A stretch of DNA of 64,000 nt. Origin: JAKAGZ01 sp963748105. Lineage in GTDB: Bacteria > Bacteroidota > Ignavibacteria > Ignavibacteriales > Ignavibacteriaceae. This document shows, piece by piece, positions 56,087-64,000 of this stretch. Location of the stretch: NCBI GenBank assembly GCA_963748105.1, contig CAVVHP010000022.1:44930-108929 (forward strand), written 5' to 3'. The first letter of the stretch is position 1. Each line of letters starts with the position of its first letter. Both the position numbers and the translations under genes were made by a program. The notes beneath the pieces were generated by a model, which worked only from the letters and a program-made list of their open reading frames with translations, did no database searches and was not told the DNA's origin.

Positions 56087-56985
56087 TATTTAAGTGAAAA
56101 TAAATTCTTAAAAACGTGACCCGCAATTGTGGGATTTTCTTTTAATCTCCTTACTGAATATTTATACCAGTGTTCCCCAAAAGGGACATAAATTCTGATC
56201 TTATATCCATCCCCATTAATTTTATCTCTCAGATCTTCTCTTACACCCAGCAGCATCTGAAATTCAAATTTGTCTTTTGGAATATTTAATTCTTTAATTA
56301 GCCTGTAGGCTTCATCAATAAGATATTCATCGTGAGTTGCTATTCCAACATAATTCTCTGATTTGAACATTGCTTCCAGAAGTTTGACATAATTTTCACG
56401 AATAACTTGTCTGTCTTTGTAGGCAATATTCTGAGGTTCAATATATATACCTTTACAAAGCCGATAATTTGTACCAAGTTTATTCAAAAGTACAACATCA
56501 TCAAAAGTCCTTTTCAGGTAAGCCTGAACCACAATTCCAACATTTCCATAATCGGCAAGTAATTTTTTGTATAACTTTATTGTTGCGTCAGTATATGGAG
56601 AATCTTCCATATCAAGGCGTACGAAATTATTTAGAGATTTAGCCTGTACAAGAATTTCTTTAGTTTGCTCATAGGCAAAATCTTCATCCAGATTTAGACC
56701 AAGCTGGGTAGGCTTCAAAGATAAATTCGCCATCAACTTATTTTTTTCAATGGAATTTAGAACCTGTATGCATTCAACTTTTGATTCAACTGCCTCATCC
56801 TTATTTGTTATTGCTTCGCCAAGGACGTCAATCGTAGCGTGGATACCTTTTTCATTTAACTTTTTAACAAGTTGAACCGCTTCTTCTAAACTTTTCCCTG
56901 CAATGTATTTTTTGGAAAAGGCCCAAACCATTGATCGGGGCATCATTTGAACGATTGTAACGATAATCTGATTCAGTAGTTTCAA
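56086..56985 (-). CDS. Proline dehydrogenase
   Basis: FAD enzyme oxidising proline to pyrroline-5-carboxylate. The 299-aa protein has TIDVLGEAITNKDEAVE, VRLDMEDSPYTDATIKLY, the substrate-binding KGIYIEPQNIAY, FQMLLGVREDLRDK and the FAD/substrate motif RIYVPFGEHWYKYSVRRLKE. It is a stand-alone PRODH, not the PutA fusion; a separate P5C dehydrogenase is not in the window. Coupled to tsaD. Confidence 0.92.
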   Translation of the reverse strand: MKLLNQIIVTIVQMMPRSMVWAFSKKYIAGKSLEEAVQLVKKLNEKGIHATIDVLGEAITNKDEAVESKVECIQVLNSIEKNKLMANLSLKPTQLGLNLDEDFAYEQTKEILVQAKSLNNFVRLDMEDSPYTDATIKLYKKLLADYGNVGIVVQAYLKRTFDDVVLLNKLGTNYRLCKGIYIEPQNIAYKDRQVIRENYVKLLEAMFKSENYVGIATHDEYLIDEAYRLIKELNIPKDKFEFQMLLGVREDLRDKINGDGYKIRIYVPFGEHWYKYSVRRLKENPTIAGHVFKNLFSLK

Positions 56986-57163
56986 GATTTCTCCAATTTT
57001 TTAGTCTACCAAATTTAGCTTTGCTCAGACTTTAAAGCAATCTGCGAGTTTCAGCTTTTAAGTTATTTAATAATTAAGGCTACGACCAATTATACGGGGA
57101 ATACTTGCAGATAAATTTTTTGGATGGTGATTACTTCATAAGATAAATCCAGGATTATATTGC

Positions 57164-57766
57164 TCAGCCGGATTTAAGCATAAGAAGCAGAATATCCGCT
57201 TTCTTTTGCAATTCATCAATTGAACTATTGTTTTCAAAAACAAAATCAGCTGCTTTCTTTTTTTCAGAATCAGGTACCTGGTTTTCATTTCTTTTCAGGA
57301 ATTCTTCTTCGGACATATTATCATTTTTTGCTTTTCTCTGCATCCGTATTTTTTTTTCAGCAGTTATAAGCACAACATAATCAAAAAGATCTTCCATTTC
57401 AGCTTCATATATTAATGCTGCTTCTACGAATATTATTTTTTCTTTGACAGAGTGATTTTCTATAAGTTTAGTTATTTCTTCTATTACAACAGGATGAAGA
57501 ATAGAATTGATTTTGTAAACATTCTCCGGTTCGGAGAAAACTATTTCGGCAAGATACTTTTTATCGGGTTTATTATTTTTATAAGATTCAGTACCAAAAG
57601 TTTCTATTATCTGATCTTTTATGTTTTTATCGTTAGCTAGTAATTCTTTTGAAAGATTATCCGCATTAATTACAATAAACTTTTTACTTTTTAAATATTT
57701 ACAGAATTCTGATTTACCTGAGCCAATTCCGCCTGTTATTCCAATTTTTATTGTGCGAGTTTTCAT
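57164..57766 (-). CDS. coaE: Dephospho-CoA kinase
   Basis: Last step of CoA synthesis. The 200-aa P-loop kinase has GITGGIGSGKSEFCKYL at the N-terminus, INADNLSKELL, the AIVFSEP-like EIVFSEPENVYKINSILHP, and VEAALIYEAEMEDLFDYVV, all typical. Stands between rny and proline dehydrogenase on the minus strand, with its own start 42 bases from the rny stop. Confidence 0.94.
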   Translation of the reverse strand: MKTRTIKIGITGGIGSGKSEFCKYLKSKKFIVINADNLSKELLANDKNIKDQIIETFGTESYKNNKPDKKYLAEIVFSEPENVYKINSILHPVVIEEITKLIENHSVKEKIIFVEAALIYEAEMEDLFDYVVLITAEKKIRMQRKAKNDNMSEEEFLKRNENQVPDSEKKKAADFVFENNSSIDELQKKADILLLMLKSG

Positions 57767-57782
57767 AAAATTAAATTAAAAA

Positions 57783-57804
57783 AAGCGGGACAAAAATCCC
57801 GCTT
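57783..57804 (-). terminator. Rho-independent terminator after rny
   Basis: AAGCGGGA and TCCCGCTT form an 8-bp stem with a 6-base loop, followed on the minus strand by a run of seven T. It lies four bases after the rny stop and before coaE. Confidence 0.85.
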
Positions 57805-57807
57805 AAA

Positions 57808-59382
57808 TTATTTAGCATAGCTTATTTTTCTAACTTCACGGATAACAGTTACCTTAATCTGGCCAGGATATTCCATTTCTTCTTCAATTTTTGCTGCAAT
57901 ATCATGGGAAAGTTTATCTGCGACAACATCGTCTATTTTATCGTGTTCAACAACAACTCTTACTTCCCTTCCAGCCTGAATTGCGTAAGTCTTGGCAACA
58001 CCTTCAAAAGATTTAGCCAGTGCTTCAAGAGTTTCCAAACGTTTTACATAACCTTCAAGAGGTTCTCTTCTTGCTCCAGGGCGTGCACCACTGATAGCAT
58101 CCGCCGCCTGAACCAGAGGAGCAATCGGGTGTTCCATCTCAATGTCTTCGTGATGTGATCCAACTGCATTTACAACAATAGGATGTTCTTTAAATTTCTT
58201 CGTGAGATCATATCCCAGGAGGGCGTGAGGACCTTCAATACTTTTATCAACGGTCTTACCAACATCGTGCAGAAGTCCGGCACGTTTAGCAAGTGTAACA
58301 TCAAGTCCAACTTCAGCCGCCATTATTCCTGTTAAATAAGCAACTTCAACACTATGTTGCAGAAGGTTCTGGCCATAACTTGATCGGTATCTCATTTTAC
58401 CAATATGCTTTATCAATTCTGTATGCATATTATGCAAACCAAGCTGAAGGATTGTATTTTCACCTTCTCTAAGTATTTCTTCTTCAAGTTCCTGTTTAAC
58501 TTTCTCAACAACTTCTTCAATGCGGGCAGGATGAATTCTGCCATCTGAGATAAGTCTTTCAAGTGATACTCGTGCTACTTCTCTTCTAAACTGATCAAAT
58601 GATGAAAGAATTACTGCTTCCGGCGTATCGTCTACAATAACATCAACACCTGTTGCAGCTTCGAAAGAACGGATGTTTCTCCCTTCCTTACCTATAATCC
58701 GGCCTTTCATATCATCATTTTGTATTTGAACAACAGAAACAGTTGTTTCAATAGAGTGGTCAGCAGCAGTTCTTTGAATTGCCTGAACAATGACTTTTTG
58801 TGCTTCTCTTTTTGCTTCTGTTTTAGCCTGATCGTGAATTTCTTTAACAGTAACAGCCACATCAGTTTTTGCTTGATTAACCATATTTTCCATTAACATT
58901 CTTTTGGCTTCCTCAGAAGTAAGGCCAGATAGTTTTTCCAGTCTTTCATTCTGTTCGGCTTCCAGTCTATTAATTTCTTTTGTCTTCGTTTCAAGATTTT
59001 TTTGTGCTTCGGATATTTGCCTGTCTGATTCTTTGATCTCTTTTTCTTTTTTAATTACAAGCTCAAATTTCTTTTCAATATTCTCTTCACGAATTCCTAA
59101 TTGTTTTTCAAGATTACTAATTTTTTGTCTTTTCTGATTTACTTCACTATCAAAATCAACTTTTTTCTTGTACCATTCATCTTTTACTTCAAGTAATTTT
59201 TCACGTTTCGTATTGTTTGCCTCTTTTTGAGCATCAGCAATAATTTGATTGGCTTTTTCTTCTGCAGAGAGAAGACTTTTCTTACCAATCTTTGAATTAA
59301 AAAGCCAGCCCAAATAAAAGAATAGGACAACGAGAACCACAGCCATCGGTATTAGAATTATAATGTCTAAGTATACCGCCAT
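57808..59382 (-). CDS. rny: Ribonuclease Y
   Basis: Membrane-anchored endoribonuclease that starts mRNA decay. The 524-aa protein has an N-terminal helix (about 5-27), a long coiled coil (about 30-190), a KH domain with GRIIGKEGRNIRSFEAATG, and the HD domain with AGLLHDVGKTVDKSIEG and VGSHHEDIEMEHPIAPLV. It has a strong GGAGG ribosome-binding site. Length and order match the family. It lies downstream of a conserved structured leader or RNA (59440-59590) and zapA. Confidence 0.96.
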   Translation of the reverse strand: MAVYLDIIILIPMAVVLVVLFFYLGWLFNSKIGKKSLLSAEEKANQIIADAQKEANNTKREKLLEVKDEWYKKKVDFDSEVNQKRQKISNLEKQLGIREENIEKKFELVIKKEKEIKESDRQISEAQKNLETKTKEINRLEAEQNERLEKLSGLTSEEAKRMLMENMVNQAKTDVAVTVKEIHDQAKTEAKREAQKVIVQAIQRTAADHSIETTVSVVQIQNDDMKGRIIGKEGRNIRSFEAATGVDVIVDDTPEAVILSSFDQFRREVARVSLERLISDGRIHPARIEEVVEKVKQELEEEILREGENTILQLGLHNMHTELIKHIGKMRYRSSYGQNLLQHSVEVAYLTGIMAAEVGLDVTLAKRAGLLHDVGKTVDKSIEGPHALLGYDLTKKFKEHPIVVNAVGSHHEDIEMEHPIAPLVQAADAISGARPGARREPLEGYVKRLETLEALAKSFEGVAKTYAIQAGREVRVVVEHDKIDDVVADKLSHDIAAKIEEEMEYPGQIKVTVIREVRKISYAK

Positions 59383-59439
59383 TTTTCCTCCAAGTGTAGG
59401 TATGTATAAAATTTTAAACCGCCACTGCCAATCCGGTGA

Positions 59440-59590
59440 TTCTAGAAAAACATCAATTCAGCCACAATGTGGGAATCAGCCCGAACGCTTTTTGCTTCCA
59501 CTGTCAAAGGTCTAAAAAGACCCTGAACCCGACAAGTCAGGTTGAGGCCTGCAATACACGCCGTAAGTCCAACTCCCGGTTGCTTATAAG
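59440..59590 (-). ncRNA. Candidate structured RNA (possibly 6S/SsrS or an rny leader)
   Basis: Between zapA and rny lies a non-coding stretch with several strong pairings: GGGAGTTGG with CTGATTCCC (59569-59577 and 59471-59479), AACCTGA/TCGGGTT (59526-59543), and GGTCT/AGACC (59509-59522), plus a small CCAC/GTGG hairpin. 6S RNA genes are often downstream of zapA in Proteobacteria, and this position fits. No terminator is seen before rny, so it may instead be a leader. Ends are uncertain. Secondary structure was judged by eye. Confidence 0.45.
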
Positions 59591-59632
59591 TTAGTTTTTC
59601 ATAATTATACGGACTGACAGAGCGGAAATATT

Positions 59633-59929
59633 TTAAGATGGGTCTGACACGCTTGGCTCATTTAAAAGAAGCTTTATTCTCTTAACTTTATCGGTTGCCT
59701 GTATTAAAAATTCCCTGTTTTTATTTTTTTCTATAAATAAATCATAAGCAATATTCAGGCATGCAATAATAGCTATAGTCTGTGCTGGCTGATCAGGTAG
59801 CTCGTCCTTAGTTTCTTCCATCACCTTATTAACATATATAGCTAATTCTTTAGCGATATCTTCGTTTTCAACTAATAAAGAATATTCTTTATCAAATATT
59901 TTTATTTTAAGCTTCTTTTTGTCAGTCAT
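59633..59929 (-). CDS. zapA: Cell division protein ZapA
   Basis: A 98-aa protein of the ZapA family, which bundles FtsZ filaments. The N-terminal KIKIFDKEYSLLVENEDI is followed by AIYVNKVMEETK and AIIACLNIAYDLFIEKNK, then a short coiled tail. Length fits. It lies between a coiled-coil protein and the structured RNA region on the minus strand, in the pheT-zapA-rny arrangement known from other bacteria of this group. Confidence 0.88.
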   Translation of the reverse strand: MTDKKKLKIKIFDKEYSLLVENEDIAKELAIYVNKVMEETKDELPDQPAQTIAIIACLNIAYDLFIEKNKNREFLIQATDKVKRIKLLLNEPSVSDPS

Positions 59930-59963
59930 TTATGTCGTACCCGTCTAAATACATTTAATAATA

Positions 59964-60275
59964 TTAAGAACTAATATGATAATCTATCCGCGAAATTAAA
60001 TTTTGTAACTTAATCTTAAGAGTTTCAGTCTCCTTTGTGTTTAATAAATTAGATAACTTCCCCTCAGACTCTGTCTTCACATTTTCTAACTCGTCTTCCA
60101 GATTTACAATTTTTTGTGTCAAAATTGTAATCTCTTTTTTTGCTTTATTAGCAAATCCTTCAAGCTCCTGATTTGTGCTCAAAAGGTCCCTGCAATTATT
60201 TGCAAGAACATTTGCCTGAGTTTCAATTGCATTTAGATCATTAAGAAGAGCTTCATATTTAGCTGAATCTGGCAA
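59964..60275 (-). CDS. Coiled-coil protein between pheT and zapA
   Basis: A 103-aa protein, almost entirely predicted coiled coil (heptads across about 10-95, for example IETQANVLANNCRDLLSTN). It starts at TTG 60275 right after the pheT stop, with AGAGGT upstream as a good site. Similar small coiled proteins often precede ZapA; a division-related role or ZapB-like partnership is a guess from position only. Confidence 0.7.
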   Translation of the reverse strand: MPDSAKYEALLNDLNAIETQANVLANNCRDLLSTNQELEGFANKAKKEITILTQKIVNLEDELENVKTESEGKLSNLLNTKETETLKIKLQNLISRIDYHISS

Positions 60276-62681
60276 TTAATTACCTCTTAATTTTGCTTTA
60301 AATTTATTTGTAACTGCCATAATCAATTTATTAAATTCTTTTTCTACTTCATCTTCGGTCAGAGTTCTTTCATATGAATAAAATTCTAATGTGAAAGCCA
60401 GGCTTTTTTTGTCCTCGCCCAGACTCTCATCTTCAAACAAATCAAAAAGATTAATAGATTTCAGTATAGCTGAACCTTCAGATAAGATAAATTTTTCAAC
60501 TTCACCAAATTGAACAGAATTGTCAAACGTAAATGCAAAGTCTCTTATTACCTTAGGGAATCTTAATGGTTCAGAATAAGTTCTGTCTTTGATATTTATC
60601 TTTCTTAATTCGCTAAGATCAAATTCAAAACAATAAACTTCCTGATCAATATCAAACTGTTTAAGAACATCATTTTTTACTCTGCCACCCTGCCCGATTA
60701 TCGTTTTACCATATTTTTTGGTGATTTGTAAATCGAACTCAGTATCTTCACTATGATAATAGGAATCATTTAAAACATTGTCAAGCAAAATCTTACGTTC
60801 AAAACTCTTAAGTAATCCTTTCAGTGTATAAATATCTGAAGTCCTTTTATCCTGATTCCATTCGTTTTTCAAAATATTGCCGGTCAGAAGTATCATAACT
60901 TTCTGATTTTCTGTAAAATCTTTGAATTCCTTAATCTCCACAACGTCCTTTTTGTTAAAAGCGTCGCCAATTTCAAATAACAGGAGGTCCCTTTCTCCAT
61001 ACTTGATATTTTGTGAAACAACGTTTAGAGCGCCTGTTAATAAGGATGTTCTAAGACATTGCATATCTAGACTAAGAGGGTTTTTCAAAGAAATTGGATT
61101 ACCTGAAATTGAGGCCAGTTTTTCACTTTGCAGCGGATTATTAATCATTTCATAAAATCCAAGAGCATTTGCTGCCTCCCGAATTTTATCTGCAAATGAT
61201 GATGCGTCCGTTTTTTCACCCAGAGTTATTGAAATTTTGGAAACGGTCGGAATCTCATCATATCCATAAATTCTTGCTATTTCTTCTATAATATCTATCT
61301 CTCTCTCAATATCCGGTCTATAAGTTGGAACAGTGACATTAATTCCTTCCTTAATTTCAGAAACAATTTTTATCCCGAGTTTCCTGAGAATTGAAATGAT
61401 TGATCTTTTAGGAACAACATAGCCAAGAATTTTCTCAATTCTCGAATAGCGTAATTTAATTTTATTCTCTTTTATCTTCTTAGGGTAAACATCTAACACG
61501 CCTTCTACAATTTCACCTCCTGCTAATTCCGCAATTAAGTTAGCGGTTCTCTCTGCGGCATAAATAGTATTTGAAGGATCCGTTCCCCGCTCAAAACGAT
61601 ACGAGGCATCTGTGCTGAGTCCCAATGCTTTGGCAGTTTTCCTTATACTGGAAGGATTAAAGTATGCGCTTTCTATCAATACATTTTTTGTATTATCTGA
61701 TATTTCCGAATTTTCTCCACCCATAACTCCGGCTATGGCTACAGGTTTTTCGGCATCGCAGATCATCAAACTACCAACAGGTAATTTCCTTTCTTTTGAA
61801 TCAAGAGTAGTAAATTTAGATTCTTCCTTTGTACTCTTTACTATTATTTTCTTACCGGCCAATTGGTCAAGATCAAATGCATGTAAAGGCTGACCACATT
61901 CGTGCATTACAAAATTTGTAATATCAACTACATTATTCCTTGGACGCAAACCAATTTTAGTCAATTTATTTTTTAGCCAGCCTGGTGATTCTTTTATGGT
62001 TATATTTTTTATCACCTTAGCAGAATACCTTGGGCAATTTACTGTGTCTTCAATTACGATAGACGCAGATTTTTTTAAATCATTTGTTGGCTTACCGGTT
62101 TTAATCTTAGGAGTTTTGACTTTTCGTCCAAAAATTGCGGCAATATCGCGTGCTACTCCGATGTGTGATAATGCATCGGAACGATTTGGTGTAATTCCAA
62201 TTTCTAATATTATATCATTTAGTTCCAGGGCCGTGATTAAAGATGTACCAGCTTTCAATCTGGAATCAAGTACCATAATTCCTTCGTGATTATCACTAAA
62301 CTCCAACTCATCTTCCGCACAAATCATCCCACGTGATTCAATCCCACGAATTTTTGCTTTTCCAATTTTAAAATTGCCTTTTGGAATAATTGTACCGACT
62401 GGAGCAAAAACTACTTTTTGTCCGGCTTCAACATTTGGTGCACCGCAAACAACCTTTAAATCATCTTTGCCATCAAAAATAGTACATAGAGATAGCCTGT
62501 CTGCATTAGGATGTTTCTTCTTCTCTTTTACAAAGCCGACAATAAAGTCTGTATACATTGACGATTGGTCAACATAATCCTCAACTTCCAGGCCTGCAAG
62601 GGTTAATTTGGAAACAATTTCCGAAGAGGAAATTCCATTTAAGTCTATATAATCTTTTAACCATTTAAGAGAAATTTTCAA
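60276..62681 (-). CDS. pheT: Phenylalanine--tRNA ligase beta subunit
   Basis: Beta subunit of the heterotetrameric PheRS. The 801-aa protein starts at TTG 62681 with GGAG upstream. Domains read in order: an N-terminal oligonucleotide-binding tRNA domain (about 40-150, VGFVKEKKKHPNADRLSL), B3/B4 with the editing site (CPRYSAKVIK), B5, the core homologous to the catalytic fold, and the C-terminal anticodon-binding FDX-ACB domain with LRFPKVIRDFAFTF. Length is normal. It follows pheS on the same strand by 15 bases. Confidence 0.96.
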   Translation of the reverse strand: MKISLKWLKDYIDLNGISSSEIVSKLTLAGLEVEDYVDQSSMYTDFIVGFVKEKKKHPNADRLSLCTIFDGKDDLKVVCGAPNVEAGQKVVFAPVGTIIPKGNFKIGKAKIRGIESRGMICAEDELEFSDNHEGIMVLDSRLKAGTSLITALELNDIILEIGITPNRSDALSHIGVARDIAAIFGRKVKTPKIKTGKPTNDLKKSASIVIEDTVNCPRYSAKVIKNITIKESPGWLKNKLTKIGLRPRNNVVDITNFVMHECGQPLHAFDLDQLAGKKIIVKSTKEESKFTTLDSKERKLPVGSLMICDAEKPVAIAGVMGGENSEISDNTKNVLIESAYFNPSSIRKTAKALGLSTDASYRFERGTDPSNTIYAAERTANLIAELAGGEIVEGVLDVYPKKIKENKIKLRYSRIEKILGYVVPKRSIISILRKLGIKIVSEIKEGINVTVPTYRPDIEREIDIIEEIARIYGYDEIPTVSKISITLGEKTDASSFADKIREAANALGFYEMINNPLQSEKLASISGNPISLKNPLSLDMQCLRTSLLTGALNVVSQNIKYGERDLLLFEIGDAFNKKDVVEIKEFKDFTENQKVMILLTGNILKNEWNQDKRTSDIYTLKGLLKSFERKILLDNVLNDSYYHSEDTEFDLQITKKYGKTIIGQGGRVKNDVLKQFDIDQEVYCFEFDLSELRKINIKDRTYSEPLRFPKVIRDFAFTFDNSVQFGEVEKFILSEGSAILKSINLFDLFEDESLGEDKKSLAFTLEFYSYERTLTEDEVEKEFNKLIMAVTNKFKAKLRGN

Positions 62682-62696
62682 TTATCTTACTCCGCA

Positions 62697-63535
62697 TCAA
62701 AACTGTTTGAGAAATCTGAGATCGTTTTCAAAAAATACACGAATGTCTTCAATTCCATATTTTAGCATAGCAGTTCTTTCAATACCCATTCCAAATGCGT
62801 AGCCTGTATATTTTTCAGGATCATAGCCAACGTGTTTAAAAACATTAGGATCAACCATTCCACATCCTAAAATTTCAAGCCATCCGGTATGTTTGCAAAC
62901 CTTACACCCTTTTCCATGGCATAAATAACAAGTAATATCCATTTCAGCACTTGGCTCGGTAAATGGGAAATAGCTGGCTCTGAACCTGTATTTCAAATCT
63001 TCGCCATAGAATTGTTTGGCGAAAGAAACGAGAGTTCCTTTTAATTCTGCAAACGTAACATCCGTATCAACATATAATCCTTCAACCTGATGAAACATAC
63101 AATAGCTTCTGGCACTAACAGCTTCATTTCTATAAACCCTTCCAGGCATAATTGCGCGCACAGGCGGTTTCTGTGATTCCATCAACCTTACCTGAACCGG
63201 AGATGTGTGAGTTCTAAGCAGGAAATCATCGTTAACAAAAAAAGTGTCCTGCATATCTCTTGCCGGATGATCAGGAGCAAAATTCAGAGCCTCAAAGTTG
63301 TAATAATCAGATTCCAGTTCGGGTCCCTCTGATATTGAAAAGCCAAGGCCTTTGAAGATTGATTTTATTTCGTCCAGGGTCTGGGTGAGTATATGTCTGC
63401 TCCCAATTTGTCTTTGATTTCCAGGCAGTGAAATGTCTAATCTGGATTCATTACCTGAAGATCTAGATTCAAAGTGGCTTCTAATGAATTAAATTGATTT
63501 TGTACTTTGTTTCTAAATAAGTTAAGTGATTTTCC
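62697..63535 (-). CDS. pheS: Phenylalanine--tRNA ligase alpha subunit (5' end missing, one frameshift)
   Basis: Catalytic subunit of PheRS. Motif 2 is FHQVEGLYVDTDVTFAELKG and motif 3 GYAFGMGIERTAMLKYGI. ESDYYNFEALNFAPDHPARD lies just before the catalytic core. The N-terminal coiled region has KSLNLFRNKVQNQF, then ATL in one frame and ESRSSGNESRLDISLPG in the next; one missing T in a run at about 63471-63474 explains it (EATFESRSS). Homology ends near 63535, where the sequence turns into GC-rich unrelated DNA, so roughly the first 60 codons are absent. Because pheS is essential, an assembly join is likely. Confidence 0.93.
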
Positions 63536-63710
63536 TAAGCACCCGGCACAAGTCCCGGGGCTAAACGAACTAAACGAGACGCCGCACGTCTCACGAAATG
63601 CTAACCCGGCATAGGGGGCAATTCGCTTGACCGCTCTGAGAGCTGCCGCATAGACTCGAATTATTGGCCTTGAATTGGTGTTTTCGTGGATGCGGGAAAG
63701 GGTGGTGCCG

Positions 63711-64000
63711 TGATCCGTCGCGGGCTGGTGCTTCTGGCACTGTCGCACTACCTCCTGGCCGTCACGGTCGGGGAGTGGTTCCACGACCACGGGCACTCCG
63801 CCTGCCGTGCGCACGGTGGCCCGCAAGCCGCCGGCTGCGAACATCCAGCCGATTGGGGCAAGCACGACGCCTGCCCGATCTGCCGCTTCCTCGCCCAAAA
63901 GCCGATCCCGGCGCGGACGATCGAAACGGTCCATTCGGCGCCGCTGGCCGACGAGGTCGTGGCGCCGAGCAATACGTGCTCAACCAAGGAACAGGACATA
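63711..64000 (+). CDS. His/Cys-rich protein in GC-rich segment (3' end off the window, foreign)
   Basis: In the GC-rich end, a plus-strand frame opens at GTG 63711 and stays open to the window edge (96 codons). It reads as an N-terminal signal-like helix (RGLVLLALSHYLLAVTVG) followed by a His/Cys-rich segment: GEWFHDHGHSACRAHGG, then CEHPADWGKHDACPICRFLA. The pattern HxH..C.AH..C.H and CPICR suggests metal binding. Planctomycete genomes encode small exported proteins of this type, which fits the composition, but I cannot verify it. Minus-strand open frames here are the usual side effect of high GC content. Confidence 0.5.

Noticed and set aside
63561..63577. Direct repeat of CTAAACGA next to the chimeric join
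   Set aside because: Two 8-base copies one base apart are too short to claim an attachment site or transposon end.
63437..63999. Three long open frames on the minus strand in the GC-rich end
   Set aside because: They are Arg/Pro/Ala-rich, overlap each other in different frames and lack family features; high-GC antisense frames commonly stay open. The plus-strand frame is the likelier gene.

Overview
The window is AT-rich, densely coded bacterial chromosome. It looks like a member of the Bacteroidota/Chlorobiota/Ignavibacteriota (FCB) group. The reasons are a histone-H1-like Hc1 protein, an Ig-like lipoprotein next to MltG, outer-membrane barrel and TPR proteins, RNase Y next to ZapA, a SPOR-type lipoprotein and many weak Shine-Dalgarno sites. 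This placement is inference from gene content; no marker was searched. The right-hand end (about 63536-64000) is abruptly GC-rich and looks foreign (see findings).

Layout. 1-5153 (minus): 2-oxoacid:ferredoxin oxidoreductase alpha subunit (runs off the left edge), DsbD and NAD synthetase. 5385-6770 (plus): a PspC/LiaF-like envelope pair. 6773-10011 (minus): an MGMT-family protein, release factor 2 with its programmed frameshift, and an AtuA pair. 10197-12794 (minus): an archaeal-type HMG-CoA synthase / thiolase / DUF35 cluster. 12903-15062: MiaA, Pcm and a DUF5698 membrane protein. 15063-16313: a gene-poor stretch with two tiny paralogous membrane proteins, followed by tRNA-Cys and tRNA-Gly. 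16711-22083 (plus): PlsY, HtrA, PurB and a C-terminal processing protease. 22131-25825: a divergent lysine-degradation locus (ALDH7, an Rrf2 regulator, lysine 6-aminotransferase). 25946-36055: RsmI, Apt, an enoyl-CoA hydratase, a PAP2-like protein, DusB, an MFS transporter, CapA, Hc1, an HdrD-like membrane Fe-S oxidoreductase, BioY and a hydrolase. 36226-39164 (plus): acyl-CoA dehydrogenase, a HisA-like protein, a cNMP-binding protein and Usp. 39198-48221 (minus): polyprenyl synthase, TatC, GlyA, a TPR protein, an outer-membrane barrel, a lipoprotein, GmhB and GlgA. 48451-51935 (plus): a broken SPOR lipoprotein and a histidine-degradation run (HutI, FtcD, FchA). 51932-63535 (minus): an Ig-like lipoprotein, a chorismate-mutase/MltG fusion, TsaD, proline dehydrogenase, CoaE, RNase Y, a structured RNA candidate, ZapA, a coiled-coil protein, PheT and a truncated PheS.

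Metabolically the window suggests a heterotroph that degrades amino acids (lysine, histidine, proline) and acyl-CoAs. Acyl-CoA dehydrogenase electrons may pass through the HdrD-like protein to quinone, and 2-oxoacids are oxidised with ferredoxin.

Two data-quality themes run through the window. At least seven otherwise intact genes are split by one or two single-base indels, often in short homopolymers, with a dense cluster of indels at 48640-49150. The pheS gene breaks at about 63535 into unrelated GC-rich DNA, which looks like an assembly chimera. Among biological observations, the most interesting are the tiny paralogous membrane proteins sharing a GWED..GFH motif, the chorismate-mutase/MltG fusion, the archaeal-type HMGCS/thiolase/DUF35 cluster beside AtuA genes, and the Ig-like lipoprotein with no canonical start codon.
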